Shown here: positions 62,723 to 64,000 of the stretch, piece by piece
Layout: every line of letters starts with the position of its first letter
How positions within the stretch are numbered: the first letter of the stretch is position 1
Assembly: GCF_000718635.1 (NCBI RefSeq)
Contig: NZ_JOBF01000013.1
Span: forward strand, 186,001-250,000
DNA: 64,000 nucleotides
From: Streptomyces varsoviensis
Lineage (GTDB): Bacteria > Actinomycetota > Actinomycetes > Streptomycetales > Streptomycetaceae
Direction: 5' to 3'
Notes under the pieces: generated by a model
What the model saw: the letters and a program-made list of their open reading frames with translations, nothing else
Databases searched by the model: none
Told to the model about the DNA's origin: nothing
Position numbers and translations under genes: made by a program

Positions 62723-63376
62723 ATGAGGGGCGAACCCAGTTGCCCGAAGTGCGGTGGCCGGGTGCGGGCGCCCGGTCTCTTCGCCGACACCTGGCAGTGC
62801 GGCGTGCACGGCGTCGTGCACCCCCTCCAGCCGGTCGTTCCGCCGAGCGTCGAAGCGCTGGCCGTCGTGGTGAACCGCGCCCGGGTCCCCGTCTGGATGC
62901 CGTGGCCGCTGCCCGTCGGCTGGCTGTTCACCGGGGTGGCCTGCGCGGGCGACGACCGCGGCGGCGGCCGGGCCACCGCGGTGGCCTGCTCGGGGCCCGG
63001 CCCGCTCGGCGGCCCCGGGGAACTGGTGCTCGTGGCGGAGGAGCTGGGCGTCGGCCTCGGCGCGCGCTACGCGGGCATCGCGGGTCCCGACCCCGGCCCG
63101 TACATGTGCGTCAACCGCCCGCCCGACGCCAAGGTCCTGGCGGCCGGCCGGCCCACCCCGCTCTGGCACGTCGAGGGCGCGCCCGAGGACCGCGCGGTCT
63201 TCGCGGGCGAGGCGCGCGGGCTGTGGCTGTGGGCGGTGGTCTGGCCGGAGCGGTCCGGCCTGATGATGTACGACGAACTGGTCCTGACCGACCTGCGCGA
63301 GGCGGGCGCCGAGGTCGACCTGCTGCCGTGCGGCGCCCTCTCGCCGCGCGTCATCGCACCGCCGGAGCCCCGCTGA
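62723..63376 (+). CDS. DUF6758 family protein with zinc ribbon
   Basis: 217-residue protein. The N-terminus MRGEPSCPKCGGRVRAPGLF with a later CGVHG is a Cys4/Cys3His zinc ribbon. The core (PVWMPWPLPVGWLFTGVACA, VACSGPGPLGGPGELVLVAE) is a Streptomyces-specific family I recall as DUF6758. GAGGA precedes; a TTG at 62714 is an alternative start. Often next to a PHP phosphoesterase gene, as here. Confidence 0.85.
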   Translation: MRGEPSCPKCGGRVRAPGLFADTWQCGVHGVVHPLQPVVPPSVEALAVVVNRARVPVWMPWPLPVGWLFTGVACAGDDRGGGRATAVACSGPGPLGGPGELVLVAEELGVGLGARYAGIAGPDPGPYMCVNRPPDAKVLAAGRPTPLWHVEGAPEDRAVFAGEARGLWLWAVVWPERSGLMMYDELVLTDLREAGAEVDLLPCGALSPRVIAPPEPR

Positions 63377-63421
63377 GGGCGGCCGGTTGCTGACGGGCCG
63401 TTCGCGCCGCGTGCGGAGGAT

Positions 63422-63557
63422 GGTGCGTACGGGGCGGCGGTACGTACGAGACGGTGGTGCGTACGGGGCGGTGGTGCGTACGGGGCGGTGGTGCGTACGG
63501 GGCGGTGGTGCGTACGGGGCGGTGGTGCGTACGGGGCGGTGGTGCGTACTGCGGGGC
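63422..63557. repeat. 17-bp minisatellite GGTGCGTACGGGGCGGT
   Basis: Five perfect adjacent copies occupy 63456-63540 (63456, 63473, 63490, 63507, 63524), preceded by two variant units (63422, 63439) and followed by a degenerate unit from 63541. A 17-bp period cannot encode a regular protein repeat in one frame. Confidence 0.95.
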
Positions 63558-63663
63558 TGCGGTACGTGCGAGGGGCCGGGCGGGCGTCGGGGACGGCGGC
63601 GTTCGAGCGGCGGTTATCCTGATCAGGTCCCTTTCGTGTCCGAGCCGAGTCTGGAGCCGTGCC

Positions 63664-64000
63664 GTGCGCATCGACCTGCACACCCACTCCACCGCCTCGG
63701 ACGGCATGGACACCCCCGCCGAGCTGGTGCGCAACGCCGCCGCGGCCGGGCTGGACGTCGTGGCGCTGACCGACCACGACAGCGTCGGCGGTTACGCGGA
63801 GGCCATCACGGCCCTGCCCGCCGGGCTGACCCTGGTCACCGGGGCCGAACTGTCCTGCCGCTGGGCGCCGGAGCCGTCGGAGGGACCGTCGAACGGCGCG
63901 GACGCCGGCATCGGCATGCACATGCTCGCCTACCTCTTCGACCCGCGCGAGCCCGAGCTGTACCGCGAGCGCGAGCGCGTACGCGACGGCCGGGTGCCCC
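63664..64000 (+). CDS. PHP-domain phosphoesterase, truncated at window end
   Basis: First 112 residues of a PHP-family metal phosphoesterase. RIDLHTHSTASDGMDTPAEL supplies the first His pair, LTDHDSVGGY the next metal ligands and GAELSCRW a further one. The YciV/TrpH type hydrolyses 3',5'-nucleotide bisphosphates. GTG start with GGAG about 8 nt upstream; TATCCT near 63616 is a possible -10. The gene continues past the window. Confidence 0.9.
   Translation, partial: MRIDLHTHSTASDGMDTPAELVRNAAAAGLDVVALTDHDSVGGYAEAITALPAGLTLVTGAELSCRWAPEPSEGPSNGADAGIGMHMLAYLFDPREPELYRERERVRDGRVP

Noticed and set aside
63422..63557. Regular repeats as a CRISPR array
   Set aside because: The 17-bp units are directly adjacent with no spacers, and there are no cas genes.

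Overview
This 64 kb window is a high-GC actinobacterial chromosome, almost certainly Streptomyces. Protein genes have very G/C-rich third codon positions, start often with GTG or TTG, and are short-spaced or overlapping (ATGA/GTGA junctions). Lineage-typical families are present: DUF397/XRE-DUF5753 pairs, SpoIIE-type phosphatases, SigE-family sigma factors, mycothiol synthesis and a BldK-like peptide importer. I saw no rRNA, tRNA, CRISPR array, insertion sequence or replication origin.

Layout. 1-1823: minus-strand drug-resistance type ABC exporter (permease cut by the window edge). 2238-8134: complete five-gene oligopeptide/dipeptide ABC importer (+). 8369-15256: more variable segment with an amidase, a divergent NmrA-like oxidoreductase/WYL regulator pair, a D,D-carboxypeptidase, and a small XRE(pseudogene)/DUF397/DUF7848 island. 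15278-21585: second five-gene oligopeptide importer on the minus strand, in the BldK order permease-lipoprotein-permease-ATPase-ATPase. 21987-26595: L,D-transpeptidase lipoprotein, SigE-family sigma factor with a membrane partner, and an S9 peptidase. 26889-37031: small membrane protein, mshB, a DUF6113 membrane protein, a large Gly-rich membrane protein with a peptidoglycan-binding-like domain, an ABC-2 exporter with DesK/DesR-type two-component system, and a SpoIIE-type phosphatase.

37129-64000: conserved core: SirB1-like protein, GNAT, ferredoxin fdxA, dapC, secreted protein, lysozyme-fold protein, dapE, LOG protein, folP2-type DHPS paralogue, DivIVA-like membrane protein, tag, enoyl-CoA hydratase, DUF3117, O-methyltransferase, ECF sigma sigE with zinc anti-sigma factor, HtrA-type protease, tatB, mrp, DUF1003, MgtE-N/CBS protein, lipoprotein, corA, SUFU-domain protein, MFS exporter, DUF6758 and the start of a PHP phosphoesterase. 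From mshB to corA the order closely parallels the Mycobacterium tuberculosis Rv1170-Rv1239 segment (from memory), so this is old actinobacterial backbone rather than an island.

Functional themes: peptide uptake and peptide hydrolysis (two importers, S9 peptidase), lysine/peptidoglycan precursor synthesis (dapC, dapE) with wall remodelling enzymes, and envelope-stress control (sigE, anti-sigma, HtrA, tatB). Non-coding features are the more unusual part: several intergenic tandem repeats rich in CGTACG with different unit lengths, operator-like repeats at regulator genes, five probable leaderless promoters, and one probable ATT start codon.
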